Notes: generated from the letters alone by a model not told the origin. Shown: positions 8,963 to 18,910, numbered from the stretch's first letter. The stretch is DNA of 64,000 bases from Psychrobacter glacincola (GCF_904846075.1 NZ_CAJGZH010000002.1:1101274-1165273), one strand, 5' to 3'. Made by a program: numbers and translations.

Positions 8963-10151
8963 CAACTATCCTATTGGGTAGCGACGCTGATGACGATAGC
9001 TCATCAGACAAACCTAAATCTAAACCTTGTACTGCCTTATGTGCTGCATCGATAGCACCAGCAATATAACCGGGGAATGACTCTGACCATTCACTAGCGC
9101 TGCCCGTTAGGCAGTCTTGCCATGCACCTGTATTCGGCTTAGCGTTCGGTGCGCCAGCATGTTGACCAGCGCCACTGGCATCAGCAGGCGTCGCGGTCAA
9201 TGAATCTTGCGCCCAGTCTTTCAGATACTCAGCCGTTGGCGTCTCTGCCTGTCCGCCAAATAAACGTACCAACTGCGCGCGGCAATGGGCTTTTAGCTCC
9301 ATCTCTGAGACGCTTTGACGGACGTGAGCAGGAACGCCAAAGAAGCCAAATAATGCACCTTTTCCCTCTACCAAGGACGCATCATGAATCTCAGCAAGTG
9401 GCCCTATTGCACTTCTCGCTGAACCCGATAGTCCTTGATTGCGCCAAAAGGGTGAATCATAAACCGCCACATATTTGGCATGTGGCGCCATCCATGTCGC
9501 GGTCTCTTGCAACTCTGCCACCAAATCCTGCGGTAAAGTCGGTTCAAACTTGATGTTACTCGCCGCCAAACGAGGCGGTAGCGCAAGAAGCACATGCTGC
9601 GCTTGATAAGTAGTTATTTGACCAGCTGTCATCTGTTCAGCGCTGCTCTCGCTCTCTATGCTGATACAGCGCTCAGTCTTGATTACACACTTTACGATTT
9701 GCCCCGTGATAATGCGCGTAGGATTTAAGCGCGCATACATAGCATCAATGAGCGCTGCCATACCACCGACGAGGCGCATAGACGGTGGCGAGCTTTGATA
9801 GCCTTGGGTACGGATAGGCAGCTCATTGGCGGCACGTTCCACCATCATGTCGCCGTCCTCGAACTGAGCGAAACATGTTAAATTCAACGTTTCAATAAGA
9901 CTGCTCAACTGCGGCTGATACTCTGGCCAAAACCACGATGGCCCTAAATCAAAGCCATCGTTTGATTCTTCATGATCGACACTGTGACTACTAGCATTCT
10001 GATCTACTGATGATTTCGCAACAGCGATGCGCCCGCCCAATCTATCACGCGCCTCAAGCAATATATAATCAATACCTTGTTGCTCTAACAAAAACGCTGC
10101 ATATAAGCCACTCAAACCACCACCGATAATTGCAATAGGTAGGTTTTGCAT
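8955..10151 (-). CDS. FAD-dependent amine oxidase family protein
   Basis: The 398-residue flavoprotein opens with IAIIGGGLSGLYAAFLLEQQGIDYILLEARDRLGGR, the Rossmann FAD site plus the RxGGR motif of flavin monoamine oxidases. DLGPSWFWPEYQPQL follows near residue 72. The C-terminal FAD block FPGYIAGAIDAAHKAVQ fits the family. No signal peptide is present. The substrate cannot be named; primary amines, polyamines or an amino-acid-like compound are possible. A roughly 20-residue Ala/Gly-rich stretch near residue 320 (PADASGAGQHAGAPNAKPNTG) looks like a loop insertion. Confidence 0.88.
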   Translation of the reverse strand: MQNLPIAIIGGGLSGLYAAFLLEQQGIDYILLEARDRLGGRIAVAKSSVDQNASSHSVDHEESNDGFDLGPSWFWPEYQPQLSSLIETLNLTCFAQFEDGDMMVERAANELPIRTQGYQSSPPSMRLVGGMAALIDAMYARLNPTRIITGQIVKCVIKTERCISIESESSAEQMTAGQITTYQAQHVLLALPPRLAASNIKFEPTLPQDLVAELQETATWMAPHAKYVAVYDSPFWRNQGLSGSARSAIGPLAEIHDASLVEGKGALFGFFGVPAHVRQSVSEMELKAHCRAQLVRLFGGQAETPTAEYLKDWAQDSLTATPADASGAGQHAGAPNAKPNTGAWQDCLTGSASEWSESFPGYIAGAIDAAHKAVQGLDLGLSDELSSSASLPNRIVDE

Positions 10152-10193
10152 AACAAATCATTCCTGCTTAGTTGAAGCTATTCAGTATTGAGA

Positions 10194-10616
10194 TTATTCA
10201 GCCAACAACTTGGTAAGCAGCTCGTCTATCTCAACCTTAAACTCTTTATCTTCAATCTTATTAGCCGTAATTTTAGCATTCTGTAGACTTTGAATAGCCG
10301 CTTCTTTGTTACCTGTCTCAAGCTGTAGTACCGCCATAGAAAAAGCAATCGACGACAGATGATCTTTTGAATTGATCGCCGTGGCTTTGACTAGCGCTTT
10401 GTCATAAATAACTAAGGCTTCATCCAAATCTTCTGTAAAGTCAGCAAGCGTTTCCCACTGTTCTGGATGGTCTTTATCGGTATTTTCATTATCATTACAA
10501 ATGGCTTCTAATTCAGCATAAAACCCATCAAATGCTGCTTGATTGCCTATACGATCAGCTTCCAATAACTCTTCAGCTAAAGTATAAATTGCTTTATAAA
10601 TTTTGGTATTAATCAT
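10194..10616 (-). CDS. Small acidic helical protein of unknown function
   Basis: 140 residues, strongly acidic, with no signal peptide or membrane segment. It is predicted all-helical, with TPR-like spacing of small residues (WETLADFTEDLDEALVIYDKALVKATAINSKDHLSSIAFSMAVLQLETGNKEAAIQSLQNAK). The stretch AAIQSLQNAKITANKIEDKEF resembles the second helix of a TPR unit. I do not recognise a named family. It lies 42 bases upstream of the amine oxidase gene on the same strand and may be co-transcribed. Confidence 0.75.
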   Translation of the reverse strand: MINTKIYKAIYTLAEELLEADRIGNQAAFDGFYAELEAICNDNENTDKDHPEQWETLADFTEDLDEALVIYDKALVKATAINSKDHLSSIAFSMAVLQLETGNKEAAIQSLQNAKITANKIEDKEFKVEIDELLTKLLAE

Positions 10617-10747
10617 TGCTCATAACCTTTTATGAATTAGGATCTATGGTACTTGTTTTTCAGCCAAGAGTACTTGGCGAATATTACTTGGTAAACAGTG
10701 CTTAGCTGGGATTATAACGCAATTCCACTAGCCAAAATGACTGACAC

Positions 10748-10788
10748 AAAAAAAGGATGCGATAGTCGATATCACACCCTTTTTATTC
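10748..10788 (-). terminator. Rho-independent terminator after the DsrE-like gene
   Basis: On the minus strand a 10-pair stem with two G-U pairs (GGGTGTGATA with TATCGCATCC) is followed by seven T. It lies about 30 bases after the stop of the interrupted lipoprotein gene. Confidence 0.75.
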
Positions 10789-10816
10789 ATCAAACTACTA
10801 ATCATTTTTTATCTGC

Positions 10817-11302
10817 TTAAAAGCTCATTATCTTGGTGGTTTGATCGACCATTAGCGCCCCGATATCAGCAGGATCAGCATCACTCACGCCGTCAATCAG
10901 TGCCGACTGGTCAATTCCCTTACCCGGTAGATAAAGGGCACAAACCTCAACCTTGGTATTGGTATTCTTCATGACCATTTGCATCAAACCCTGTGAGCTC
11001 ATATTTTTAGGCGGTTGCGCTGTGGTCACACTTTTAGGTGCATCACGGAGTGCCATATCACCGGCTGGACCGCAGAGCAATACTCAAGTATTGGCACCTT
11101 GCTGCGCGGATTGCATAGTTAGCACCATCGACATGAGCTGCACTTGAGCATCCTCTGATGTCACATTTATCAACACCGATGGCGTCGGTTTTTTATTCTC
11201 TGGAATGACGTCACTCTTTTGTGACATGGCATTGGTCGCTGTACAGCCAACCATTAGTGAGGCGGCGCTTATAGCAAGTGCAGTAGCAACTATCCGTTTC
11301 AT
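10817..11302 (-). pseudogene. DsrE-like lipoprotein gene interrupted by an in-frame TGA
   Basis: The ATG at 11302 follows GGAGA and encodes a lipoprotein signal (ATALAISAASLMVGC). The frame continues as PSVLINVTSEDAQVQLMSMVLTMQSAQQGANT, then meets TGA at 11084-11086. It resumes in the same frame as VLLCGPAGDMALRDAP and runs to the stop at 10817. Joined, the product is about 161 residues and resembles a DsrE/DsrF-fold protein with its conserved Cys in LLCGPAG. No frameshift is needed: one base change explains the break, for example CGA (Arg) to TGA. The rest has not decayed, so the mutation is recent or a sequencing error. A 71-residue truncated lipoprotein could still be made. Confidence 0.75.
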
Positions 11303-11423
11303 CGTCTTCTCCATTTATCAACAATCATTAAAATCATCGTTATTAAACTATACACTAAAATATATTAAAAAAATGTATAATATTATTTATGATAAGAAAA
11401 TTATGATAAGAAATACAATCTGT

Positions 11424-11441
11424 GGCGTATCCTCATTTTGA
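11424..11441. repeat. Short fragment resembling the MITE-like end
   Basis: Fifteen of 17 bases match the left tip of the 19515-19690 element (pattern GGCGTATCCTCATTTT). It sits 25 bases past the stop of the YgjP-like gene. The match is short, so chance is possible. Confidence 0.3.
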
Positions 11442-11465
11442 GAAGAAAAGAATACAGCACTGCGA

Positions 11466-11957
11466 TCAACTCAGTTCGCGCCAGTGCAGCCACAACCGCG
11501 TATCAAGCTCAAACTGATGATACTCAGGCTCCATATGACAGCATAATTGATAAAACGCCTTGTTATGGTCGTGCTCTTTAAAATGCGCCAACTCATGCAC
11601 AACAATCATGCGCAAAAACTCAGGCGGCGCTTCCTGAAATAAACTGGCCATGGTAATGCTGTTATGCGATTTGAGCTTGCTGCCCTGTATGCGAGACTGG
11701 GTGGTATGAATACCTAGCGCATGTTTGAGGATCGTTAATTTACTGCTATAGCTGACATTCGATAGCTGTCCCACTTTGCGCATATATTGGTTTTTTATCT
11801 CATTGATATACTGATAAAGCGCCTTATCACTTTTTATTTGGTGCTGAGTGGGATACTTTTTTTCTAGATACGCGCCCAATTTACCATCGCTAATCAGCAA
11901 TGCCGCTTGGGTTTGAACTTGCTCAGAATAATGAGCGATATACTTTAATGTGGTCAC
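11466..11957 (-). CDS. YgjP-like zinc metalloprotease (DUF45/WLM type)
   Basis: 163 residues with the gluzincin-like zinc motif HELAHFKEHDH near residue 120. Downstream is the family pattern KAFYQLCCHMEPEYHQFELDTRLWL. The N-terminal half carries the KSHNSITMASLFQEAPPEFLRMIVVHE block found in YgjP-like proteins. The start is GTG at 11955-11957 after an AAGGATA ribosome site. It is cytoplasmic, with no signal peptide. Substrates of the family are poorly known. Confidence 0.85.
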   Translation of the reverse strand: MTTLKYIAHYSEQVQTQAALLISDGKLGAYLEKKYPTQHQIKSDKALYQYINEIKNQYMRKVGQLSNVSYSSKLTILKHALGIHTTQSRIQGSKLKSHNSITMASLFQEAPPEFLRMIVVHELAHFKEHDHNKAFYQLCCHMEPEYHQFELDTRLWLHWRELS

Positions 11958-12051
11958 AAACTTATCCTTTGCTAATATTTCGAAACTGATAATCCGAAAC
12001 GTATCTTTATATATTTTACCCTATATCTACTTATTTTATTTTTCATAAAAT

Positions 12052-12083
12052 AACCCCATAAGCTGCATTCAACTTATGGGGTT
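12052..12083 (-). terminator. Terminator after betT
   Basis: An 11-pair perfect stem (AACCCCATAAG with CTTATGGGGTT) has a 10-base loop. On the minus strand it is followed by TATTTTATG, about 65 bases past the betT stop. It could also act on the plus strand, but no plus-strand gene needs it. Confidence 0.7.
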
Positions 12084-12126
12084 GTTTGTTACGATGTTTT
12101 TACTTAAGTGTTTTTACTTAAATATT

Positions 12127-12162
12127 CAGGACGTGTTGATAAATCAATTAACGCTCTAAATG
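12127..12162. repeat. Degenerate MITE-like end overlapping the betT 3' end
   Basis: AGGACGTGT, then a diverged middle, then ATTAAC and CTCTAAATG repeat in order the right tip of the 19515-19690 element read in reverse complement. The betT stop codon (12148-12150) falls inside the conserved GTTAAT part, so the last residues LHLER and the stop appear element-derived. Confidence 0.45.
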
Positions 12163-14193
12163 TAGATACTGCAAATGGCGCTCGTACTGATTTAAGATAT
12201 CGACCAATACTTGCTCTTTGGAGTAACCTACCAAGTCATACTCTTGCGAACCTTCGCTCAAGAACACTTCGGCACGATAATAGTACTCTGCATTCTTAGT
12301 TGAGGTGCTCAATGTAAAGTTAGGACGCTCAGCTTTAATCAAATTCACTTCATAAATAAAGTCGTCTTCATCGCCATGTCCAACTCGCAATTTTAGACCA
12401 TCTATTTGACCGCTACTCTCATCCATGCCTTCATCTATATCTTGTCCGATATGTTCAGGGTTACGGATGTCCAAAGAGGTTTTTAGACCGCCTGCCGCAA
12501 ATTCTTTTTCAACTTCCGTCATGGCAGGTCTAACCACGTTTTGTAAAAAGCGTTCAACTTGTGCATGTCTAGGGAAACTGACGATACGTTGCAAGCGTGC
12601 TTTCCAGCTCTTACCACTATCCAGCACATTAGCCGTACCAATCGTACTGGCCTTACGTTTATTGCCTTCCTCTTTTAGCGACTTCCACATTGACATCATA
12701 TAGAGCACAAGAATGAGTGAGAATGGCAAACCAGCAATCACAGATACTGACTGCAATGAGGCAAAGCCACCTGCAAATAATAATCCTAAAGTGATAAGAC
12801 CTGTTGCTGCTGCCCAAAACAGACGCAACCAAACAGGTGCATCGGTGTCATTGGTCATGCCGCGTGAGCTCAAATTCGCTAATACTAACGCGCCTGAGTC
12901 CGCTGAGGTCACAAAGAATACTAGCCCGATAACCACACCAGCGAATGATAAAACGTCACTGTAAGGAAAATACTCAAACAAGGCAAACATACCCATGGCG
13001 GCGTCATTAACAGCGATTTCACCAAGTTCAGTAGCTCCATTAGCAACCAAGTCTATCGCCGAATTACCAAAGATAGAGAACCAGGCAAAAATGAAACCAA
13101 GCGGAATAAACATCACACCAAAGACAAACTCACGTAAGGTACGACCACGGCTAATACGCGCGATAAATAGACCAACAAACGGTGCCCAAGCGACCCACCA
13201 TGCCCAGAAAAATATCGTCCAGCCTGATTTCCAATCGGCACCAGCAGTACCGTCATAGGCATATACATCAAAAGTTTTAAAGAGAATGGTTTGGAAATAT
13301 TGACCGATATTTTGGGTAAAGGTATTCAGCAAATACACCGTATTACCCATCACCAATATGGCGATTAATAGTAATATCGACGATAGCATATTAAATTCAG
13401 ATAAGCGGCGGACGCCCTTTTCCACACCTGTCATCGCCGAAATAGCTGCAGCAGCAACGACACCTACAATAATAAGCGTCTGGACTGTTTTGCTAGATTC
13501 AATACCGAAAACATGGGTCAATCCAGCATTGGCCTGCAATACCCCAATGCCTAAGCTGGTGGCGATACCCATCAAGGTACAAACAACACCAAAGGTATCA
13601 ATACCATCACCAAGCCAGCCCTTGATTAAACGCTCGCCAAAGATAGGCGTCAGTGGTGAACGCAGCGCCAATGGCATGTTTTTACGATACGCAAAGTACG
13701 CCAATGCCATACCGATGAGTGCATAAATACCCCAACCATGTAGACCCCAATGTAAAAAGGTTTGCGCAAGTGCTTCGCGCATGGCTTCTGCACTGGCAGG
13801 CTCCAGCCCCGTATGCGGCGTTAAATAATGCATCAATGGCTCAGAGGCACCAAAAAACAGTAAATCAATACCGATACCCGCAGAGAACAGCATCGCGGCC
13901 CATGCTAGGAAAGGAAACTGGGCTTTTTCGTGATCTTGCCCAAGCTTGATATCGCCGTATTTAGAAAAACCAACAAATAGTGCAAATATACTGTAAGCGG
14001 CAACCACCAGCATGTAATACCAGCCAAAACTCTCTGATACCCATGCCATGCTTGAGCTTAACAATGTCTCACTATAATCTGGAAACGCAATCGTCCAGAT
14101 AATTAATAAAATAGAAATAATAGCTGAACCTAAAAAAACCGTCTTGTTTAGAGTCAGGGGTTTCGTCGCATCTTTTGATGGCGAGCTGTACAT
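12148..14193 (-). CDS. betT: BCCT-family choline/betaine transporter with long C-terminal domain
   Basis: About 681 residues, close to the 677 of E. coli BetT. The membrane core has twelve segments, with the BCCT signature near GWTIFFWAWWVAWAPFVGLFIARISRGRTLREF and the substrate-box aromatic residues in FFWAWW. A long cytoplasmic C-terminal domain of about 170 residues is typical of osmosensing BetT. The ATG at 14193 follows TGAGG; the longer frame to 14271 is not supported. It imports choline for the BetB/BetA route next door. It is separated from betA by a terminator, so it probably has its own promoter in 14194-14370. Its end overlaps a repeat remnant. Confidence 0.9.
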   Translation of the reverse strand: MYSSPSKDATKPLTLNKTVFLGSAIISILLIIWTIAFPDYSETLLSSSMAWVSESFGWYYMLVVAAYSIFALFVGFSKYGDIKLGQDHEKAQFPFLAWAAMLFSAGIGIDLLFFGASEPLMHYLTPHTGLEPASAEAMREALAQTFLHWGLHGWGIYALIGMALAYFAYRKNMPLALRSPLTPIFGERLIKGWLGDGIDTFGVVCTLMGIATSLGIGVLQANAGLTHVFGIESSKTVQTLIIVGVVAAAAISAMTGVEKGVRRLSEFNMLSSILLLIAILVMGNTVYLLNTFTQNIGQYFQTILFKTFDVYAYDGTAGADWKSGWTIFFWAWWVAWAPFVGLFIARISRGRTLREFVFGVMFIPLGFIFAWFSIFGNSAIDLVANGATELGEIAVNDAAMGMFALFEYFPYSDVLSFAGVVIGLVFFVTSADSGALVLANLSSRGMTNDTDAPVWLRLFWAAATGLITLGLLFAGGFASLQSVSVIAGLPFSLILVLYMMSMWKSLKEEGNKRKASTIGTANVLDSGKSWKARLQRIVSFPRHAQVERFLQNVVRPAMTEVEKEFAAGGLKTSLDIRNPEHIGQDIDEGMDESSGQIDGLKLRVGHGDEDDFIYEVNLIKAERPNFTLSTSTKNAEYYYRAEVFLSEGSQEYDLVGYSKEQVLVDILNQYERHLQYLHLER

Positions 14194-14372
14194 AAAAGAC
14201 CTCAATAGGTAAATTAAACAGGGTCTGATATTGATTTGTCCGTCATAACTTGAGGACTGTATGACGCACAAAGCAGTACCAATAAATAAAAATTGCTATG
14301 TAAATAAAAATTTAAATGACAATCAAAGGCAGCCACAACAGTATTAAAAATACTTAATACGTTAGCGCTGAT

Positions 14373-14404
14373 GAAAAAGACCTTTGCGTGGAAAGGTCTT
14401 TTTA
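14373..14404 (-). terminator. Terminator after betA
   Basis: Stem AAAAAGACCTTT / AAAGGTCTTTTT with a GCGTGG-type loop lies about 47 bases downstream of the betA stop and ahead of betT. The structure is symmetrical, but betA is the only gene ending here. Confidence 0.8.
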
Positions 14405-14450
14405 ATGAGATTCTCTTATATGATTATTGAATAAATAGTTCATCAGTCGC

Positions 14451-16151
14451 TTAGACAGCAGAGCCATATGCGCGCATCGGCTCAGTTCTAAGCGGTGCAC
14501 CATTGGCAACGTAATAATCTACGGTCGAGCGTGGTAGCTGCTTGCCACGCATCTTATCGACGATTTTTTCTGCCAGCATAATGGTGGTAGCGTTTAGATT
14601 ACCACTGATGATATTTGGCATAATCGACGCATCAACGACGCGCAAGCCATCGATGCCGTGTACGAGTCCTTCGCCATTGACGACCGAATCATTACCTTCA
14701 CCCATCGCACAAGTACACGACGGATGATAAGCTGTTTCGCTATGATTACGAACATATTCGTCTAGCTGCGCATCGGTCACCAAATCATCGGTTGGCGCAA
14801 TCGAGCGACCACGATAAGGGTTGAGCGCTGGCTGATGCATAATCTCACGAGTGATGCGCATTGCCGCACGGAACTCGTGCCAGTCTTGGTCGTGAGACAT
14901 ATAGTTAAACAAAATGCTCGGATGCGCGCTTGGGTCTTTTGAGGTCAGCTTGACGCGACCACGACTTGGCGAGCGCAATGAGCCTACGTGCGCTTGGAAA
15001 CTGTGCGACTTCACGGCACTACGACCATCGTAGCGCACTGCTAATGGCAAGAAGTGGTACTGGATATTAGGATGGGTAAACTTCTCATCGGTACGAATAA
15101 AACCGCCACCTTCGAACTGATTTGACGCGCCAAGTCCTGTGCCATTGAACAACCACTCGGCACCGATGGCAGGCTTATTCCACCATTTATTGGCAGGCGC
15201 AATCGACACTGGCAACTTACATTCGTACTGCATATACAGCTCTAAATGGTCTTGTAGATTATTACCAACACCCGGTAAATCTAAAATCTCATTGACACCC
15301 AAATCTTTGAGCCATTGACCAGGACCAATACCAGAGCGCTGCAATAATTGCGGCGACGCAATCGCACCTGATGAAACAATCACTTCACGAGACGCGTAAA
15401 AATTCTTGGTTTGACCTTGATGGGCGACTTTAACGCCGACAGCACGTTTGCCATCGAACAAAATCACGTCAGTCAATGCACCCGTCAAAATGGTGATATT
15501 GCTACGCGGTTTGGCGCGGTCAAGATAACCGCGAGCTGTTGATGCGCGGCGACCATTAGGCGTCACAAAGCGATCCATCGGCCCAAAGCCTTCTTGTTGA
15601 TAGCCGTTTAAATCATCCGTGCTTGGATAGCCTGCTTGCACGCCTGCTTCGATCATCGCTTGGAACAGCGGATTGACTCCTGGCTTTGAAGTGGTCATCT
15701 CGACGGGACCACCGACGCCATGATAGTCGTTCTCGCCAGCGTCGCGATTTTCTAACTTTTTGAAATACGGCAAGCAGTCCAAATAGGTCCAATCTTCTAA
15801 ACCTTTGATTTGAGACCAATCGTCAAAATCCAAGGCATTACCACGGATATAACACATCCCATTAATCAGAGACGAGCCACCTAACCCTTTACCGCGACCA
15901 CAATCCATGACGCGGTTATTCATATAAGGCTCAGGATCGGTTTTGTAGCCCCAGTTATAGGTCGTTCCTTGCAACGGCATAGCGAGCGCTGCTGGCATCT
16001 GCGTACGAAAGTCTAAGCGATGGTCTGGACGACCTGCTTCTAACAGCAACACCTTAATGTTGGCATCTTCGGTCAAGCGGGTGGCCAGCACATTGCCTGC
16101 TGAGCCTGCGCCGACGATGATGTAGTCATATTCAGGTGTGGTTGATGTCAT
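14451..16151 (-). CDS. betA: Choline dehydrogenase (GMC flavoprotein)
   Basis: Oxidises choline to betaine aldehyde, and can carry on to betaine, at the inner membrane with FAD. The N-terminus [22 protein letters not shown] is the GMC FAD site. [20 protein letters not shown] is GMC signature 1. [17 protein letters not shown] is signature 2. The C-terminus has the catalytic His region [10 protein letters not shown] and [25 protein letters not shown]. The ATG at 16151 follows TATGGAGC; a start at 16163 would overlap that ribosome site. About 566 residues, the usual BetA length. It lies 117 bases after betB. Confidence 0.94.
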   Translation of the reverse strand: MTSTTPEYDYIIVGAGSAGNVLATRLTEDANIKVLLLEAGRPDHRLDFRTQMPAALAMPLQGTTYNWGYKTDPEPYMNNRVMDCGRGKGLGGSSLINGMCYIRGNALDFDDWSQIKGLEDWTYLDCLPYFKKLENRDAGENDYHGVGGPVEMTTSKPGVNPLFQAMIEAGVQAGYPSTDDLNGYQQEGFGPMDRFVTPNGRRASTARGYLDRAKPRSNITILTGALTDVILFDGKRAVGVKVAHQGQTKNFYASREVIVSSGAIASPQLLQRSGIGPGQWLKDLGVNEILDLPGVGNNLQDHLELYMQYECKLPVSIAPANKWWNKPAIGAEWLFNGTGLGASNQFEGGGFIRTDEKFTHPNIQYHFLPLAVRYDGRSAVKSHSFQAHVGSLRSPSRGRVKLTSKDPSAHPSILFNYMSHDQDWHEFRAAMRITREIMHQPALNPYRGRSIAPTDDLVTDAQLDEYVRNHSETAYHPSCTCAMGEGNDSVVNGEGLVHGIDGLRVVDASIMPNIISGNLNATTIMLAEKIVDKMRGKQLPRSTVDYYVANGAPLRTEPMRAYGSAV

Positions 16152-16268
16152 AAAACGCTCCATAATATTAAAAAATCCATCATTTCATATCAGTAAGGCG
16201 GTGCCAAAAGGACAAATTAGTCCTAATAATTCAGCCTTACCGTTTTAAAAATTTCACAGCAAAAGTGA

Positions 16269-17783
16269 TTAAAATACCGATTCAAACTTACCAAGCTCTA
16301 CTTGGATAGACTTGGTCTGCATATAATGCTCAAGGGCTTCAATGCCGTTTTCGCGGCCGATACCTGAGTGCTTATAACCGCCCACTGGCATTTGTGCAGC
16401 CGACTCGCCCCACGTATTTAACCAGCAAATACCCGCTTCAATTTGAGCGATGACTCGATGCGCTCGGGTCAAGTCAGCAGTCACGACCCCAGCTGCCAAA
16501 CCATACTCGGTATCATTGGCACGGCGAATCACTTCTTCTTCAGTCTCATAAGTCAATATTGACATCACTGGACCAAAGATTTCTTCGCGCACGATAGTCA
16601 TTTCATCGGTGCAATCAGTGAATACCGTCGGTGCGACGAATGCGCCATTTGCCAATTTGCCTGTTGTGATACGTTCACCACCCGTCAATAGACGTGCACC
16701 GCTAGCCTTACCTTGCTCGATATAATCAAGCACTCTTTCCATATGTGGGAAGCTGACCAATGGCCCCATATTGATGCTCTCGTCCAGCGGATTGCCGAGT
16801 TTGATACGTTTGACACGCGTTAAGATGGCTTCTTCAAACTTAGCTTGTAGCGCTTTAGGGATAAAGACACGCGTGCCATTGGTACAGACCTGACCGGTGC
16901 TATAGAAGTTCGCCATCATAGCGATGTCCGCCGCCATATCGATATCGGCATCGTCAAATATAATCAGTGGCGACTTACCGCCAAGCTCCAAGGTCACGTC
17001 TTTAAGCGATGATGATGCCGCACTCGCCATCACTTTTTTACCCGTTGGTACGCCGCCCGTAAACGATACCTTTGCGATATCAGGATGCTGTGTTAACGCT
17101 TCGCCGACTTTATAATCCCCTTGCACGACGTTGAATACGCCGTCTGGTAAGCCCGCTTCTGTCAATATTTCTGCCAGTTTTAGCGCGGTTAACGGTGTGA
17201 CTTCTGAGGGTTTAAAAATCATCGCATTCCCAGCGGCTAATGCTGGTGCTGCTTTCCACATCGCGATTTGAATCGGATAGTTCCACGCACCGATACCTGC
17301 GACGACGCCAAGTGGCTCGCGGCGAGTATAGACAAAGCTAGTATCACGCAATGGAATCTGACGACCTTCAATCATCGACGCAAGCCCTGCATAATACTCA
17401 ACGACATCAGCACCAGTCACGATATCGACATATTTGGTTTCAGAGAGTGCTTTGCCCGTGTCTTTGGTTTCAAGTAACGCGAGTACATCGTTGCGCTCAC
17501 GTAATATCGCAACCGCCTTTAGCAAAATACGACTGCGCTCAACGGCAGTCATCGCCGCCCAAACCTTTTGACCTTTTTGTGCCGCTTTTACGGCTTCATC
17601 AATCTGTTCACTGGTCGTTTGCTGAACGGTAGTTAACACTTCACCCGTGGCTGGATTGATGTCTTCAAAAGTAGCAAGCGATTCGTCGATTGCTAAGTAA
17701 CGACCATTAATATAAGCAGTTTGTATTTGTTTTAAATCGATGATGTCTGTTAAGTTGTTGAGGTCTGTTTTTGAATCTGTCAT
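16269..17783 (-). CDS. betB: Betaine aldehyde dehydrogenase
   Basis: Converts betaine aldehyde to glycine betaine with NAD(P)+. 504 residues of ALDH fold. Motifs are [21 protein letters not shown], the catalytic Glu in [13 protein letters not shown], the catalytic Cys in [12 protein letters not shown], and the C-terminal block [16 protein letters not shown]. The ATG follows TAGGAGC. It is the first gene of betBA and lies 172 bases downstream of a TetR gene on the same strand. Its position beside betA makes the substrate assignment safe. Confidence 0.95.
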   Translation of the reverse strand: MTDSKTDLNNLTDIIDLKQIQTAYINGRYLAIDESLATFEDINPATGEVLTTVQQTTSEQIDEAVKAAQKGQKVWAAMTAVERSRILLKAVAILRERNDVLALLETKDTGKALSETKYVDIVTGADVVEYYAGLASMIEGRQIPLRDTSFVYTRREPLGVVAGIGAWNYPIQIAMWKAAPALAAGNAMIFKPSEVTPLTALKLAEILTEAGLPDGVFNVVQGDYKVGEALTQHPDIAKVSFTGGVPTGKKVMASAASSSLKDVTLELGGKSPLIIFDDADIDMAADIAMMANFYSTGQVCTNGTRVFIPKALQAKFEEAILTRVKRIKLGNPLDESINMGPLVSFPHMERVLDYIEQGKASGARLLTGGERITTGKLANGAFVAPTVFTDCTDEMTIVREEIFGPVMSILTYETEEEVIRRANDTEYGLAAGVVTADLTRAHRVIAQIEAGICWLNTWGESAAQMPVGGYKHSGIGRENGIEALEHYMQTKSIQVELGKFESVF

Positions 17784-17955
17784 GTGGTGCTCCTATTAAC
17801 GACTGGCAAAAGCTCTATAAAAAAGTTAATACCGAATAATGTCGTCATGGGTTAAATGTTTAAAATAAATTTATATAGCCTATTGCTACAAGCCTGTCTT
17901 TCAATAATTTTTTGATAAAAAATGCTTATTTGATCAATCATTTAAGAACAATATT

Positions 17956-18528
17956 TTATTCATTCTCAGGTTGCGTCATTTTTATCAAGCGCTTATGGAT
18001 GGATGCTTTATCTGAGATATTAATCCCCGAAAAATCAGAGAGCCAAATACCATCAGCCACCAGACGCACCATACATAATGTTTCGGTATTGTCGGTTGCT
18101 TGATGTTTCTTTAATTGTGCATTTGCCCACTTGGCCCACAACTCACGTAACTCGCTATCGCCTAGCATCAATGCATATAAGGTTGCTTGACTATCGAGCT
18201 CTTCCTGCCCTTTTTCGCCTAAGCTAATCGTGGCATTGATATAGGCACGAGTAAAAGAGCCATAACGCACAGGGTCTTCTGCCATGGCTTGATTAACTTC
18301 TGCCTCAAACCTCGCCATCGCATCATGAAACACTTCAAGGATGAGTGCATTTTTAGTGGTGAAATGATGCATCACCCCGCCTTTGGTCACCCCGACCGCA
18401 TCAGCGACCGCCTGAAAGGTCACTTTTGATAAGCCCTGCTCTAACGTGATTCGCGCTGCCTGATCGAGTAGCGCACGACGGACAACTTCGGGCTGTTTTT
18501 TACGTTTGTAAGCGTTTTCCATTTCCAT
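17956..18528 (-). CDS. TetR-family transcriptional regulator
   Basis: 190 residues. The N-terminal helix-turn-helix is clear: RRALLDQAARITLEQGLSKVTFQAVADAVGVTKGGVMHHFTTKNALI. The C-terminal ligand domain is unlike BetI, whose N-terminal pattern (RRQQLIEATL...GISHYF) is not seen here. Its ATG lies one base after the stop of the EmrE-like gene, so the pair is one transcript. It probably represses that pair through the palindromes at 18911-18947. It may also act on betBA 172 bases downstream, since no betI was found in the cluster. A second in-frame ATG lies at 18522. Confidence 0.9.
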   Translation of the reverse strand: MEMENAYKRKKQPEVVRRALLDQAARITLEQGLSKVTFQAVADAVGVTKGGVMHHFTTKNALILEVFHDAMARFEAEVNQAMAEDPVRYGSFTRAYINATISLGEKGQEELDSQATLYALMLGDSELRELWAKWANAQLKKHQATDNTETLCMVRLVADGIWLSDFSGINISDKASIHKRLIKMTQPENE

Positions 18529-18529
18529 A

Positions 18530-18874
18530 TCAGTGCACCACAGAATTAGAGAATAAGTTCATCACCACGACACCGCCCACAATCATAGCGATACCAACCA
18601 CAGCTGCTGTATCAAGACTTTGCTTAAAAAACACCAAGCCAACGAGCGATGTCAGCACAATCCCCAACCCGCCCCACAGTGCATAAGCAATACCAAGCGG
18701 TATGGTTTTGATGGTTTGTGTTAATAAGTAAAACGAGATGGCATAAAGCACACCCATAATCAGGGTCGGCACCAAACGCGTAAACTGCTCTGACTTGACT
18801 AAAAAGGTCGTGCCAACCACTTCGCAAATAATGGCGATGGCTAGATAACCGTAGGCAATAGTGGTGGGACTCAT
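18530..18874 (-). CDS. EmrE-like small multidrug resistance pump
   Basis: 114 residues, four transmembrane helices. It has the essential Glu14-type residue in AIICEVVGTTFLVKSEQFT, the aromatic YAISFYLL, and the YALWGGLGIVLTSL block with the conserved Trp. Close to E. coli EmrE along its length. It works as an antiparallel dimer exchanging protons for quaternary ammonium compounds. E. coli EmrE is reported to export choline and betaine, so its place beside betBA may be physiological rather than accidental. It is first gene of the emrE-tetR unit, with palindromes upstream. Confidence 0.92.
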   Translation of the reverse strand: MSPTTIAYGYLAIAIICEVVGTTFLVKSEQFTRLVPTLIMGVLYAISFYLLTQTIKTIPLGIAYALWGGLGIVLTSLVGLVFFKQSLDTAAVVGIAMIVGGVVVMNLFSNSVVH

Positions 18875-18910
18875 AATTAGGTTACCTGTCTCAGATTGAT
18901 CACATATTAA

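Noticed and set aside
11084..11086. Selenocysteine reading of the in-frame TGA
   Set aside because: No SECIS-like hairpin was recognised just after the codon, and the family's conserved Cys is already present downstream. A nonsense mutation is simpler.
12425..13949. Plus-strand open frames across betT
   Set aside because: Shadow frames opposite a clear BCCT transporter; low-complexity products with no ribosome sites.
17784..17955. BetI-type operator ahead of betB
   Set aside because: Only a short TTGATCAA core and weak flanking symmetry are visible; not enough to call a site.
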